Source: Lachnospiraceae bacterium (GTDB lineage: Bacteria; Bacillota; Clostridia; Lachnospirales; Lachnospiraceae). Taken from it: a DNA stretch of 10,444 nucleotides. The stretch's first letter is position 1, and each line of letters starts with the position of its first letter. The translations under genes and the position numbers were made by a program. The stretch is from the NCBI GenBank assembly GCA_003453515.1, contig DMLD01000038.1:1-10444 (forward strand). Reading direction: 5' to 3'. Below are positions 1 to 6,748 of this stretch, one piece after another. Under the pieces are notes generated by a model. The model ran no database searches, was not told where the DNA came from, and saw only the letters and a program-made list of their open reading frames with translations.

Positions 1-371
1 CCGTGATATACAGTGATGTTTTTAGTGCCGCAACTGAGGTTTCTCCTTGCTGTCCTGCAAAGATCATCATTGTACTCAATTCCGGATACTGTGTCAAAGG
101 CAAATGAAGAAAAAAAATGAAGGACAAATCCTTTGCCGCAGCCGATGTCAAGTATACCATGCCCGTGACCGTTTGACAAGTATCTGCGGATGTATCTTTT
201 GATCTGTGGAAATGAAAAAAGAGAAGACGGACTATAGCTGTATCGCCCATCTGTATCCTTATTATGCTCCATTCCCGAAAACTCCGTTCCATGACAGAGA
301 TCGTATACCTTTAAGGGAAGCAGGGAGACAAAGTATGTCAGTGTATATATAAGTCTGAAGAGTTTTTTCAT
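1..371 (-). CDS. Class I SAM-dependent methyltransferase, partial (C-terminus beyond left edge)
   Basis: Reading the minus strand from the ATG at 371 gives 123 open codons running off the window edge without a stop. The N-terminus is MKKLFRLIYTLTYFVSLLPL, a basic then hydrophobic stretch that may bind the membrane. Residues 73-81 are ILDIGCGKG, the glycine-rich motif I that binds S-adenosylmethionine in class I methyltransferases. About 17 residues on, VSGIEYNDD supplies the acidic residue at the end of strand 2 (Glu99), and CRTARRNL follows as the next helix. GGAGG lies four bases before the start, a short but usable spacing. The eight-A run at 110-117 keeps the frame, so there is no frameshift. 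The gene is divergent from ddl. The substrate cannot be told, because substrate-specific parts lie outside the window. The fold call is firm and the function is open. Confidence 0.8.
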   Translation of the reverse strand, partial: MKKLFRLIYTLTYFVSLLPLKVYDLCHGTEFSGMEHNKDTDGRYSYSPSSLFSFPQIKRYIRRYLSNGHGHGILDIGCGKGFVLHFFSSFAFDTVSGIEYNDDLCRTARRNLSCGTKNITVYH

Positions 372-452
372 TTTTCCTCCGTATGAGATCAGGTCGTCCA
401 TCAAAATTCGATCCGGTAACTCGGAATGTGATATTTCAAAAACATTTAAGTC

Positions 453-481
453 ATTATATCAAAAAAAAATGAAAAATACAA
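453..481 (-). promoter_or_regulatory. Predicted sigma-A-type promoter for the methyltransferase gene
   Basis: On the minus strand a TTGTAT -35 box (476-481) is separated by 17 bases from a perfect TATAAT -10 box (453-458). The spacer contains a run of T on that strand. Transcription would start near 446 and leave a leader of about 75 bases before the ATG at 371. The -35 matches consensus at three of six positions. The call rests on sequence alone. Confidence 0.55.
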
Positions 482-493
482 TAACAGAAAATA

Positions 494-522
494 TTGCATT
501 ATATCTGAGTTTGGGTTATAAT
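494..522 (+). promoter_or_regulatory. Predicted sigma-A-type promoter for ddl and the downstream genes
   Basis: TTGCAT (494-499), a 17-base spacer and a perfect TATAAT (517-522) lie upstream of ddl in an AT-rich region. The expected start of transcription is near 529, giving a leader of about 35 bases before the ATG at 564. The promoter sits back to back with the one for the divergent methyltransferase gene, with the two -35 boxes 12 bases apart. A small dyad, CCGAT (527-531) and ATCGG (537-541), lies right at the predicted start. Confidence 0.6.
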
Positions 523-563
523 ATACCCGATCATAAATCGGTCCGGGAGGAGGAATATGTCCG

Positions 564-1634
564 ATGAAGCAGGTTGCTGTAGTGTTTGGAGGCAAATCGT
601 CAGAGCATGATATATCGTGTGTTTCTGCCGCAAACATATTAAAAAGTATAGATAAGGAGAGCTACAGAGTTCACGCTATAGGTATCAGCAGGGAGGGAAC
701 CTGGAGATATCTTGGCGAGGTCAGGGATGATACGGATGTTGATGAGCTGACCACGGATCAGGCAATAGAGAGCTGTATAGCGGAGATCGCCATATCCATG
801 GACAGATCCCGCCCGGGTATCGTGGTCAACAAGGGTGAGGCCACAGGATATGTTCCGGTGGACGTGTGGTTTCCTGTCCTGCACGGACGAAACGGAGAGG
901 ACGGAACGATACAGGGACTGTTTGAGATGAGCGGTATCCCGTATGTCGGATGCGGTGTTTTGGCATCCTCGGCGGGGATGGACAAGGTATCTACCAAGCT
1001 TTTTGCAGACAAGGTCGGTGTCACACAGGCCAAATTCGTTGCGGATGTGATGAAGGACGGCTCTACCATAGAGGAGACCATAAACAGGGCGGAGAGCGAG
1101 CTCGGATATCCCGTTTTTGTGAAGCCGTCAAACGCTGGTTCATCGAAGGGTGTCAGCAAGGCTCACGACCGCGAGGAGCTGATCAGGGCAGTAAAGCTTG
1201 CCAAGGAGAATGACCATCGTATACTGATCGAGGAGTTCATCGACGGTCGCGAGGTCGAGTGTGCGGTTCTCGGAGGAGAGAGAGCGGAAGCCTCCTGTGT
1301 GGGCGAGATACTTTCGGCAGCGGAGTTCTACGATTTCGACGCCAAGTATAACAACGCCGAGTCCAAGACGGTAGTGGATCCGGAGGATCTCCCCGATGAG
1401 GCAAAGACGGAGCTTAGGGAGATGGCGGTGAAGATTTTTAAGGCGCTTGACGGCTTCGGACTTGCAAGGGTGGATTTTTTTGTAAGAAGAAGCGATAACA
1501 GGGTTATTTTTAACGAGATAAATACTATGCCGGGATTTACCGGAATAAGCATGTATCCGATGCTTTGGAAGGCTATGGGGGTGGATCAGACCGAGCTTAT
1601 CACAAGACTTATTGATCTGGCAGCCGAAAGATAA
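564..1634 (+). CDS. ddl: D-alanine--D-alanine ligase
   Basis: An ATP-grasp ligase of 356 residues, a normal length for the family, that joins two D-alanines in the cytoplasm to make the dipeptide MurF adds to peptidoglycan precursors. Residues 8-18 (FGGKSSEHDIS) are the N-terminal signature with the substrate-binding Glu14. VLHGRNGEDGTIQG is at 105-118 and the serine loop AGSSKGVSK at 191-199. EFYDFDAKY at 254-262 carries the tyrosine (Tyr256) of the omega loop seen in D-Ala-D-Ala ligases. Asp303, Glu318 and Asn320 in RVDFF and NEINTMPGFT are the metal ligands. The Tyr256 loop argues against a VanA-type D-lactate ligase. GGAGG (549-553) sits ten bases before the chosen ATG; the ATG at 557 is out of frame. 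It is the first gene of the plus-strand array. Its stop codon lies inside a 15-base sequence repeated near 10307. Confidence 0.96.
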   Translation: MKQVAVVFGGKSSEHDISCVSAANILKSIDKESYRVHAIGISREGTWRYLGEVRDDTDVDELTTDQAIESCIAEIAISMDRSRPGIVVNKGEATGYVPVDVWFPVLHGRNGEDGTIQGLFEMSGIPYVGCGVLASSAGMDKVSTKLFADKVGVTQAKFVADVMKDGSTIEETINRAESELGYPVFVKPSNAGSSKGVSKAHDREELIRAVKLAKENDHRILIEEFIDGREVECAVLGGERAEASCVGEILSAAEFYDFDAKYNNAESKTVVDPEDLPDEAKTELREMAVKIFKALDGFGLARVDFFVRRSDNRVIFNEINTMPGFTGISMYPMLWKAMGVDQTELITRLIDLAAER

Positions 1635-1646
1635 GGAAACGCTGAT
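1632..1646 (+). repeat. 15-base copy of the repeat also found at 10307-10321
   Basis: TAAGGAAACGCTGAT here is identical to 10307-10321. At this site the first three bases are the ddl stop codon. The right-hand inverted arm (AGCGTTTCCTT) present at the other copy is not found here, so this looks like a half copy. The identity is seen directly; that the two copies are related rather than coincidental is an inference. Confidence 0.5.
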
Positions 1647-1721
1647 ATATGATCTGATGAGTGTCCGGGTCAATGAGGTTTACCGTCAGCCAAAAAAGGG
1701 GTTATATAAGAAGGTGTACAG

Positions 1722-2501
1722 ATGAGAAGAAGAGTCCTGTCTTTGATATGCGTGACCGTGCTTTTGCTCTCGGTCGTGGGCTGCGGCTCCGAGGAGAGCG
1801 ACAAGGAGAAGGTCCTGAAGCAAAAGAAGCTAAGGATCGGGGTCACCGACTACGAGCCCATCGACTATCTCGATGAGAACGGTGAGTGGATCGGGTTTGA
1901 TGCAGATATGGCAAGGGGCTTTGCGTCAAAGCTCGGAGTGGAGCCCGAGTTTGTCGAGATATCCTGGGACAACAAGCAGCAGGAGCTCGATGAGGGCAAT
2001 ATTGACTGTATATGGAACGTCATGACCCTGACCGACGAGGTCAGGGAGGCGATGGATTCTTCTATGCCCTATATCAAGAATTCACAGATCGTAGTGATGG
2101 AAAAGGATAAGGTAGGACCGTACCAGCAGATAAGTGATATGAAAAAACTCAACTTCGCCGTGGAGGTCGGAAGCACGGGTGAGGCGCAGGCGCAGCTCTA
2201 TGACCTGAGGTATACTCCGGTCGGCAACCAGATAAAGGCTTTGCAGGCTGTGGTAAAGGGGCAGTTTGACGGTGCCATCATAGACCTTTTGATGGCGGAG
2301 ACCATGGTGGGTCAGGGCGGTGAGTACAAGTCGCTTGACTACCATATAAAGCTTAACGAGGAAGAGGATGTGGTCGGATTTCGCAAGGGATCTGATCTGG
2401 TGGACGATGTCAATGAGTTTTTCAAGGAGTCGTATAAGGACGGCTCGATATACGAAATAGCGGATAAGTACAAGGTACGATCGGTGATCATGGAACAGTG
2501 A
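1722..2501 (+). CDS. Amino-acid-type ABC transporter substrate-binding lipoprotein (family 3), without adjacent permease
   Basis: A 259-residue extracellular solute-binding protein of the SBP_bac_3 family, anchored to the outer face of the membrane. The N-terminus is basic (MRRR), then hydrophobic, ending in a lipobox VVGC with the lipidated Cys21 and an acidic linker. Residues 36-42 (KLRIGVT), 57-71 (WIGFDADMARGFASK), 93-104 (NIDCIWNVMTLT) and 116-126 (PYIKNSQIVVM) follow the family pattern for the two lobes. The ligand carboxylate in this family is held by an Arg in T-x-x-R; here the aligned residue is Val107, with Arg one step later (TDEVRE). No permease or ATPase gene is adjacent, so it must work with a transporter elsewhere, or as a sensor. 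The start is set by AAGGTG at 1711-1716, five bases upstream. The ligand cannot be named. Confidence 0.88.
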   Translation: MRRRVLSLICVTVLLLSVVGCGSEESDKEKVLKQKKLRIGVTDYEPIDYLDENGEWIGFDADMARGFASKLGVEPEFVEISWDNKQQELDEGNIDCIWNVMTLTDEVREAMDSSMPYIKNSQIVVMEKDKVGPYQQISDMKKLNFAVEVGSTGEAQAQLYDLRYTPVGNQIKALQAVVKGQFDGAIIDLLMAETMVGQGGEYKSLDYHIKLNEEEDVVGFRKGSDLVDDVNEFFKESYKDGSIYEIADKYKVRSVIMEQ

Positions 2502-2521
2502 AGATAAGAAAGGATCCGGCT

Positions 2522-2968
2522 ATGGAAAGAGAACAGGTCAAGATAAAGATAAGCTCCCGCCACGACTACGGAATGGGTGAGCTCGAGCCCATAGAGGTCA
2601 TATCGGTCGGTGAGCTCTATCAGGATCAGGAGGGCTACGACTGCCTGAGCTACGAGGAGGTCGTAAACTCTGATGAGACCGGACAGGTCCAGGTGGTAAA
2701 CAATCTCTTGCGCATCGGAGAGAACCAGGTCGAGCTGATCAAGGGTGATGAGGCAGAGTCACATATGGTGTTCATCCCCAATCACAAGACGGTAAGCTAT
2801 CTTCCCACTCCTCTTGGCGAACTCGAGATAGGCGTACACACGTCGTTTGCCGAGAAGACGGTATATAATAACGGTTTTACACTTGAGTTGAAGTATGATC
2901 TCGAGATGAACCAGACTTTCATGTCCAGCTGCGGTCTTAGCATAGCCGTTAAGGGGGAGCTTCAGTGA
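2522..2968 (+). CDS. DUF1934 (YwiB-like) calycin-type beta-barrel protein
   Basis: A small 148-residue protein with no signal peptide, presumably cytoplasmic. It begins MEREQVKIKISSRHDYG and runs through alternating hydrophobic and polar strands: ELEPIEVISVGELYQ, CLSYEEV, GQVQVVNNLLRIGENQVELI, ESHMVFIPNHKTVSYLPTPLGELEIGV, NNGFTLELKYDLEMNQTFMSSCGLSIAVK. The closing L-x-Y-x-L-x-M-N strand pair and the P-x-G-x-L-x-I-G-V stretch are what I know from DUF1934 proteins such as Bacillus YwiB, small calycin-like barrels of unproven function. The ATG at 2522 is preferred because AAAGGA (2509-2514) lies seven bases before it. An in-frame GTG at 2498 would add eight residues and overlap the previous stop but has no ribosome-binding site. 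In other Firmicutes such genes often lie near arginyl-tRNA synthetase, which is not seen here. Confidence 0.75.
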   Translation: MEREQVKIKISSRHDYGMGELEPIEVISVGELYQDQEGYDCLSYEEVVNSDETGQVQVVNNLLRIGENQVELIKGDEAESHMVFIPNHKTVSYLPTPLGELEIGVHTSFAEKTVYNNGFTLELKYDLEMNQTFMSSCGLSIAVKGELQ

Positions 2969-2974
2969 AGAGTT

Positions 2975-3024
2975 AACCGGTATCATAAGCAGATCAGATA
3001 TGCGAGGGATATCGGTTCTTTTAT
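2975..3024 (+). terminator. Candidate weak intrinsic terminator after the DUF1934 gene
   Basis: AACCGGTATC (2975-2984) pairs with GATATCGGTT (3008-3017) over ten base pairs including one G-U, followed by CTTTTAT (3018-3024). The loop is long (23 bases) and holds a weaker inner stem, and the T run is short, so termination may be partial. It would separate ddl, the binding lipoprotein and the DUF1934 gene from the secreted-protein gene. I found no clear promoter between it and the ATG at 3047. Confidence 0.35.
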
Positions 3025-3046
3025 AAAAAAACAGGAGGAATGACAA

Positions 3047-4312
3047 ATGAAAACAAGCAACAGAAGAAAATTCGCATCCTTGGTACTGATCTTTGCCATG
3101 GTAGTATCTATCTATGTACCGGGTGTGGCAAAGGCAGAGAACACGGTTCCTATGTATATGAAATGTACGGTAAGGGTTGCAGCTCCGTATGATGAGTATT
3201 ATAATTCATACGATGTTACACTCCGCCATGACGGTGATGAGGATGACCTGGCAGACGACTTCGGTATCGGTCTACCGACGGATATGTCAGATGCCAAGCT
3301 GAACGAGGAAACAGGCGTGATGCAGTACTATACAGCAGCCCGCGCGCTGGCTAAGGCGATTAGAGACTTTATCATGTTCAAAACCGGGATCGAGGATAAA
3401 GCAGAGGCGAACAAGCTCATGAAAAACTATATAGATGTCAGTACGAGTCAGTATGGTCTGTCTCTTAACGGATTAAGCGCATACGGAGAGAAGTGGAATG
3501 ACGGTGCGTTCAAGGATTCTACGGTTGGGGGAACCATATTTGTCGATGGATACTGGGCATTCCTCGCGGATGGTATGTATTCTGATAATGGTATATCGGG
3601 AACTTATGTGGATACATACACCGATCTGGAGTTTCTGTGGGTGCCGATTTCAGGATTCACAGGCTATGGTACGGTAAATTTCGAGAACAGTGGGATACAG
3701 CTTGTAGGTAAGGATATCACAGGAACCGTTGAAAGAAAAGTGTTTGACTATGATGAAAGCGGCAAAGTTTCTGATACCAGATTCGAGCCTGTTGTGGGAG
3801 CGAGAGTCGAGATCAGAGGTGCAGACGGCGAGGGCGTGCTCACAGAGGCAGTTACGGATGCAAACGGACAGTTCAAGGTAAATCAGTCTGAAGCAGGCGA
3901 ATACAAGATCATGGTGTATGACGAGGCTACCAATGAAGCCGGTCAGACCTACAGCAAGATGAGCAATACCGTCGGATGGGTATCCTTCAGAGAAAAGCCC
4001 AAGGCTCCGACAAATGTCAAGGTAAAAGCAAAGAAATCAAAGGCAAAGAAAAAGACCATAACCGTAACATGGAAAAAGGTCGACGACTGGAATGCGACCT
4101 ACCAGGTATATGTATCCAAGAAAAAGAAATCCGGATACAAGAAGGTAAAGCAGATCGCAGACAAGAACAAGGTCACCTTCAAGCGTGCCAAGGGAACATA
4201 TTACGTTAAGGTGAGAAATGCCAACCTCCATGAGTACGGTGAGGATGAGGACTATCATGTAGTAGGGTTCTACAGCTCATTTACAAAGCCGGTAAAGATC
4301 AAGGTCAAATAA
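3047..4312 (+). CDS. Secreted multidomain protein: unknown N-terminal domain, carboxypeptidase-regulatory-like domain, basic Fn3-like C-terminus
   Basis: A 421-residue exported protein with AGGAGG (3033-3038) eight bases before the ATG. Residues 1-30 are a signal peptide (basic MKTSNRRK, hydrophobic core, VAKA before the likely cut at Glu31); there is no lipobox. Residues 40-200 lack a clear name; LSLNGLSAYGE (139-149), GYWAFLADGMYS and LEFLWV near 168-199 faintly recall DUF4430 (transcobalamin-like) domains, which I hold only as a guess. Residues 222-315 (ITGTVE, GARVEIRG, VTDANGQFKV, AGEYKIMV) are a carboxypeptidase-regulatory-like, Cna-B-type beta sandwich. Residues 319-421 (PTNVKVKAKK, ITVTWKKV, YQVYVSKKKKSGYKK, GTYYVKVR) are a lysine-rich fibronectin type III-like domain. 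No sorting motif or C-terminal membrane segment is present, so it is released or held on the wall by charge. A role in surface binding is an inference. Confidence 0.8.
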   Translation: MKTSNRRKFASLVLIFAMVVSIYVPGVAKAENTVPMYMKCTVRVAAPYDEYYNSYDVTLRHDGDEDDLADDFGIGLPTDMSDAKLNEETGVMQYYTAARALAKAIRDFIMFKTGIEDKAEANKLMKNYIDVSTSQYGLSLNGLSAYGEKWNDGAFKDSTVGGTIFVDGYWAFLADGMYSDNGISGTYVDTYTDLEFLWVPISGFTGYGTVNFENSGIQLVGKDITGTVERKVFDYDESGKVSDTRFEPVVGARVEIRGADGEGVLTEAVTDANGQFKVNQSEAGEYKIMVYDEATNEAGQTYSKMSNTVGWVSFREKPKAPTNVKVKAKKSKAKKKTITVTWKKVDDWNATYQVYVSKKKKSGYKKVKQIADKNKVTFKRAKGTYYVKVRNANLHEYGEDEDYHVVGFYSSFTKPVKIKVK

Positions 4313-4353
4313 CAGTAGTATAGGTTTGGTCATCCGGAGGAAACAAACAGACT

Positions 4354-5403
4354 ATGCAATGGGAACGTCTGCCGGTTTATAAGCAGATAACTCGCGTGAC
4401 CGGAGTCACGGTGAGGCAGCTTCCGGCACTAAAGGATTTGAAGGATAACAAAAAAGAAACCATGTCTGAGGAAGTCATCGCCCTTATTCGGAAGGCAGCG
4501 AAGGAGGGCGATGACAGAGCCCAGTGTGTCATGGGATTTTTGTGTTGCAAGGGCTACGCCAAGAAGCGAGCCCGCAAGAAGCTCTACGGCTCTGCTATGG
4601 GGAGACTCGATTCACCGAAAGGACCGGAGGGCATACTCCTGTACGCCATCGGGGATGACTACTATGAGGTGAGCGGACAAAGGCAGGATCTCGAGGAGGC
4701 TGCATACTGGTATCGCAGGTCGGCAGCGCATAGCTATCCTCCCGCGCAGGTGCTGTACGGAGACTGTCTGTTCTCAGGTGAGGGAGTTGAGCCCGATATA
4801 GACGAGGCAGTAAAGCTTTACAGAGTGGCTTCAGAGGCGGACAACGCCATGGCGATAAGGCGCCTTGGTGACTGTGCATATCTGGGTATAGGGCTGGCGC
4901 AGGATTATAGAGTAGCGCTGTCTTACTTTCAAAAAGCCGCAAGGAGGGGTTGCAGAGATGCGCTGTGGCGACTCGGAGATCTCTATCTGCAGGGTGAGGG
5001 AGTCGAGAGAAGCAAGACGATGGCGGAGTCCTTTTATGATGAGGCTGCCTGTGCGGGAGTTGCATCCGCTATGTGTATGCTCGGAGACAGGTACTACTAC
5101 GGCGGACACGGAGGCGAGGGAGCTGACTTGAAGGAAGCCGTCAAATGGTATAAAAAGGCAGCCAAACGAGAGGACGAGTGGGCACTGTACGCGCTAGGTA
5201 TGTGCTACTATCAGGGAAAGGGCGTGGATCAGTCCTACAAAAAAGCAGTGAAGCTTTTTTTGAGATCAGGTGCCTACGGATGTCCGGATGCGCTCTGGCA
5301 TCTTGCCTCGTGCTATTACAACGGCATCGGTATCAAGAAAAATAAAAAGAAAGCATATCATTATTATCGCGAGGCGGTAAAGATGTTTGCCATATATAAT
5401 TGA
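4354..5403 (+). CDS. Sel1-repeat (TPR-like) protein
   Basis: A 349-residue protein of tandem Sel1-like repeats, helical pairs of 35-38 residues. From about residue 91 I count seven (91-129, 130-165, 166-201, 202-236, 237-274, 275-311, 312-346), with a weaker one at 49-72. Each shows the L-G-x-x-Y-x-x-G-x-G-V, then A-x-x-x-Y-x-x-A-A pattern, for example LGDLYLQGEGVE (208-219) and AVKWYKKAAK (262-271). Sel1 repeats are protein-binding scaffolds in other systems; no enzyme domain is present. There is no signal peptide, so it is probably cytoplasmic. GGAGG (4336-4340) is 13 bases before the ATG, rather far. An in-frame ATG at 4462 (MSEEVIALI) is possible, but the extra 36 residues read like real protein. 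It ends 19 bases before pdp. Its partner is unknown. Confidence 0.85.
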   Translation: MQWERLPVYKQITRVTGVTVRQLPALKDLKDNKKETMSEEVIALIRKAAKEGDDRAQCVMGFLCCKGYAKKRARKKLYGSAMGRLDSPKGPEGILLYAIGDDYYEVSGQRQDLEEAAYWYRRSAAHSYPPAQVLYGDCLFSGEGVEPDIDEAVKLYRVASEADNAMAIRRLGDCAYLGIGLAQDYRVALSYFQKAARRGCRDALWRLGDLYLQGEGVERSKTMAESFYDEAACAGVASAMCMLGDRYYYGGHGGEGADLKEAVKWYKKAAKREDEWALYALGMCYYQGKGVDQSYKKAVKLFLRSGAYGCPDALWHLASCYYNGIGIKKNKKKAYHYYREAVKMFAIYN

Positions 5404-5422
5404 GCCGGTTTTGGAGGAGAGG

Positions 5423-6739
5423 ATGAGCGATACCAGATTTGTCGATTTGATAATCAAAAAAAGGGACGGCGGTGAGCTGAAAGACGATGAGATCAGGGAG
5501 ATGATCCGTGCTTATACAGATGGGGATATTCCGGATTATCAGATGTCGGCAATGCTCATGGCTGTTTTTTATAGTGGGATGAATGACAGGGAGCTGACAA
5601 CTCTGACTCTGGCGATGAGAGATTCGGGCGAGACGGTGGATCTTTCATCGATACCCGGGATCAAGGTGGACAAGCACTCGACAGGTGGAGTCGGGGACAA
5701 GACGACCATGATAATAGGTCCCATAGTTGCCGCGTGTGGAGTTCCGGTCGCCAAGATGAGCGGAAGGGGGCTCGGATTTACGGGAGGTACCGTAGATAAG
5801 TTTGAGTCAATTCCGGGATACAGGACAGAGCTTACCATGGGGGAATTTCTCTCGAATGTTAAAAAACACGGGATCGCCTCTGTGGGTCAGTCGGGAGAGC
5901 TGGCACCGGCGGACAAGCTTATATACGCACTCAGGGATGTGACAGGTACGGTCGAGAGTATACCGCTGATCGCCTCGTCCATCATGAGCAAGAAGCTGGC
6001 AGCGGGCGCGGATAAGATACTTTTGGATGTGACCGTGGGTACGGGTGCATTTATGCAGGATATTAACAGGGCTACCGAGCTCGCCGGGCGCATGGTCGCG
6101 ATAGGAAACGAGGCGGGTCACGAGACGATCGCCATGATCACGGATATGAATGAGCCGCTTGGTCACGCGATAGGAAACAACCTTGAGGTAAAGGAAGCCT
6201 TGGAGATGCTCCACGGAGAGGGAGATGAGGATCTGTGTGAGGTCTGCTACGGTCTTGCGGGGATGATGCTGTCCATGGCAAAGGACATAAGCTATGAGGA
6301 GGGCAAGGATCTCGCGAGGAAAAGGATAGAGGACGGTACCGCGCTGGATAAGTTCAGGGAGCTTGTCGCGGCGCAGGGAGGAGATGTCTCATACATCGAC
6401 GATCCGTCACGCTTCCCGGTGTCACCGTGCAGTATAGGCTTTGAGGCTGAGAGCGACGGATATGTGACAGGCATCAACGCCATGAGCTTCGGTATAGCGG
6501 CGGGACTGCTCGGAGCAGGCCGCGCCAAAAAGGATGATGTGATAGATCCGTGTGCGGGTATCATCATGCACAAAAAAATCGGTGATGCCGTAACGGCAGG
6601 AGATACCATAGCCACACTCTACGCGGCAGATAACGAAAAGCTCAGTGCGGCGCTCGCTCACCTAAGATCCGACAGCTGTATAATAGGCGCCGACAGGGTA
6701 GCTCCCCCGGCACTTATTTATGAAATAATCAAAATGTGA
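5423..6739 (+). CDS. pdp: Pyrimidine-nucleoside phosphorylase (thymidine phosphorylase family)
   Basis: Cytoplasmic salvage enzyme that splits uridine, thymidine or deoxyuridine with phosphate into base and (deoxy)ribose 1-phosphate. The 438 residues match the family length. KHSTGGVGDKT (84-94) holds catalytic His85 and phosphate-binding residues, and SGRGLGFTGGTVDKFES (113-129) is the family signature. Arg171 (YALRDVTGTV), Ser186 and Lys190 (ASSIMSKK) are the pyrimidine-binding residues at the numbering known for E. coli thymidine phosphorylase. The C-terminal part (SDGYVTGINAMSFGIAA, HKKIGDAVTAGD) is the usual alpha/beta domain. Firmicute members usually accept both uridine and thymidine, hence pdp rather than deoA. 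The ATG at 5423 is chosen because GGAGG (5413-5417) sits five bases before it; an upstream in-frame ATG at 5387 lies inside the Sel1 gene and has no ribosome-binding site. Confidence 0.95.
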   Translation: MSDTRFVDLIIKKRDGGELKDDEIREMIRAYTDGDIPDYQMSAMLMAVFYSGMNDRELTTLTLAMRDSGETVDLSSIPGIKVDKHSTGGVGDKTTMIIGPIVAACGVPVAKMSGRGLGFTGGTVDKFESIPGYRTELTMGEFLSNVKKHGIASVGQSGELAPADKLIYALRDVTGTVESIPLIASSIMSKKLAAGADKILLDVTVGTGAFMQDINRATELAGRMVAIGNEAGHETIAMITDMNEPLGHAIGNNLEVKEALEMLHGEGDEDLCEVCYGLAGMMLSMAKDISYEEGKDLARKRIEDGTALDKFRELVAAQGGDVSYIDDPSRFPVSPCSIGFEAESDGYVTGINAMSFGIAAGLLGAGRAKKDDVIDPCAGIIMHKKIGDAVTAGDTIATLYAADNEKLSAALAHLRSDSCIIGADRVAPPALIYEIIKM

Positions 6740-6748
6740 GGGAACCGT

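Noticed and set aside
101..120. Suspected frameshift in the methyltransferase at the A run
   Set aside because: With the eight A bases at 110-117 read as given, the minus-strand frame continues into a good methyltransferase sequence (SGIEYNDDLCRTARRNL). The apparent break came from miscounting the run.
564..1634. Van-type resistance ligase (D-Ala-D-Lac or D-Ala-D-Ser)
   Set aside because: The omega loop EFYDFDAKY is of the D-Ala-D-Ala type, and no vanH, vanX, vanT or vanRS-like neighbours are present.
1703..1716. TATATA as a -10 box for the binding lipoprotein gene
   Set aside because: The transcript would begin within the ribosome-binding site, and no good -35 box is present.
2498..2521. 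GTG start for the DUF1934 gene overlapping the previous stop
   Set aside because: No ribosome-binding site precedes it; AAAGGA before the ATG at 2522 fits better.
4395..4410. CGTGAC-CGGA-GTCACG hairpin near the Sel1 gene start
   Set aside because: A perfect six-bp stem, but it lies in the likely coding region, has no T run and does not cover the ribosome-binding site. Chance is a fair explanation.
5387..5422. Upstream ATG for the phosphorylase
   Set aside because: The extra 12 residues lie over the end of the Sel1 gene and have no ribosome-binding site, while the ATG at 5423 has GGAGG at good spacing and gives catalytic residues at the known numbering.
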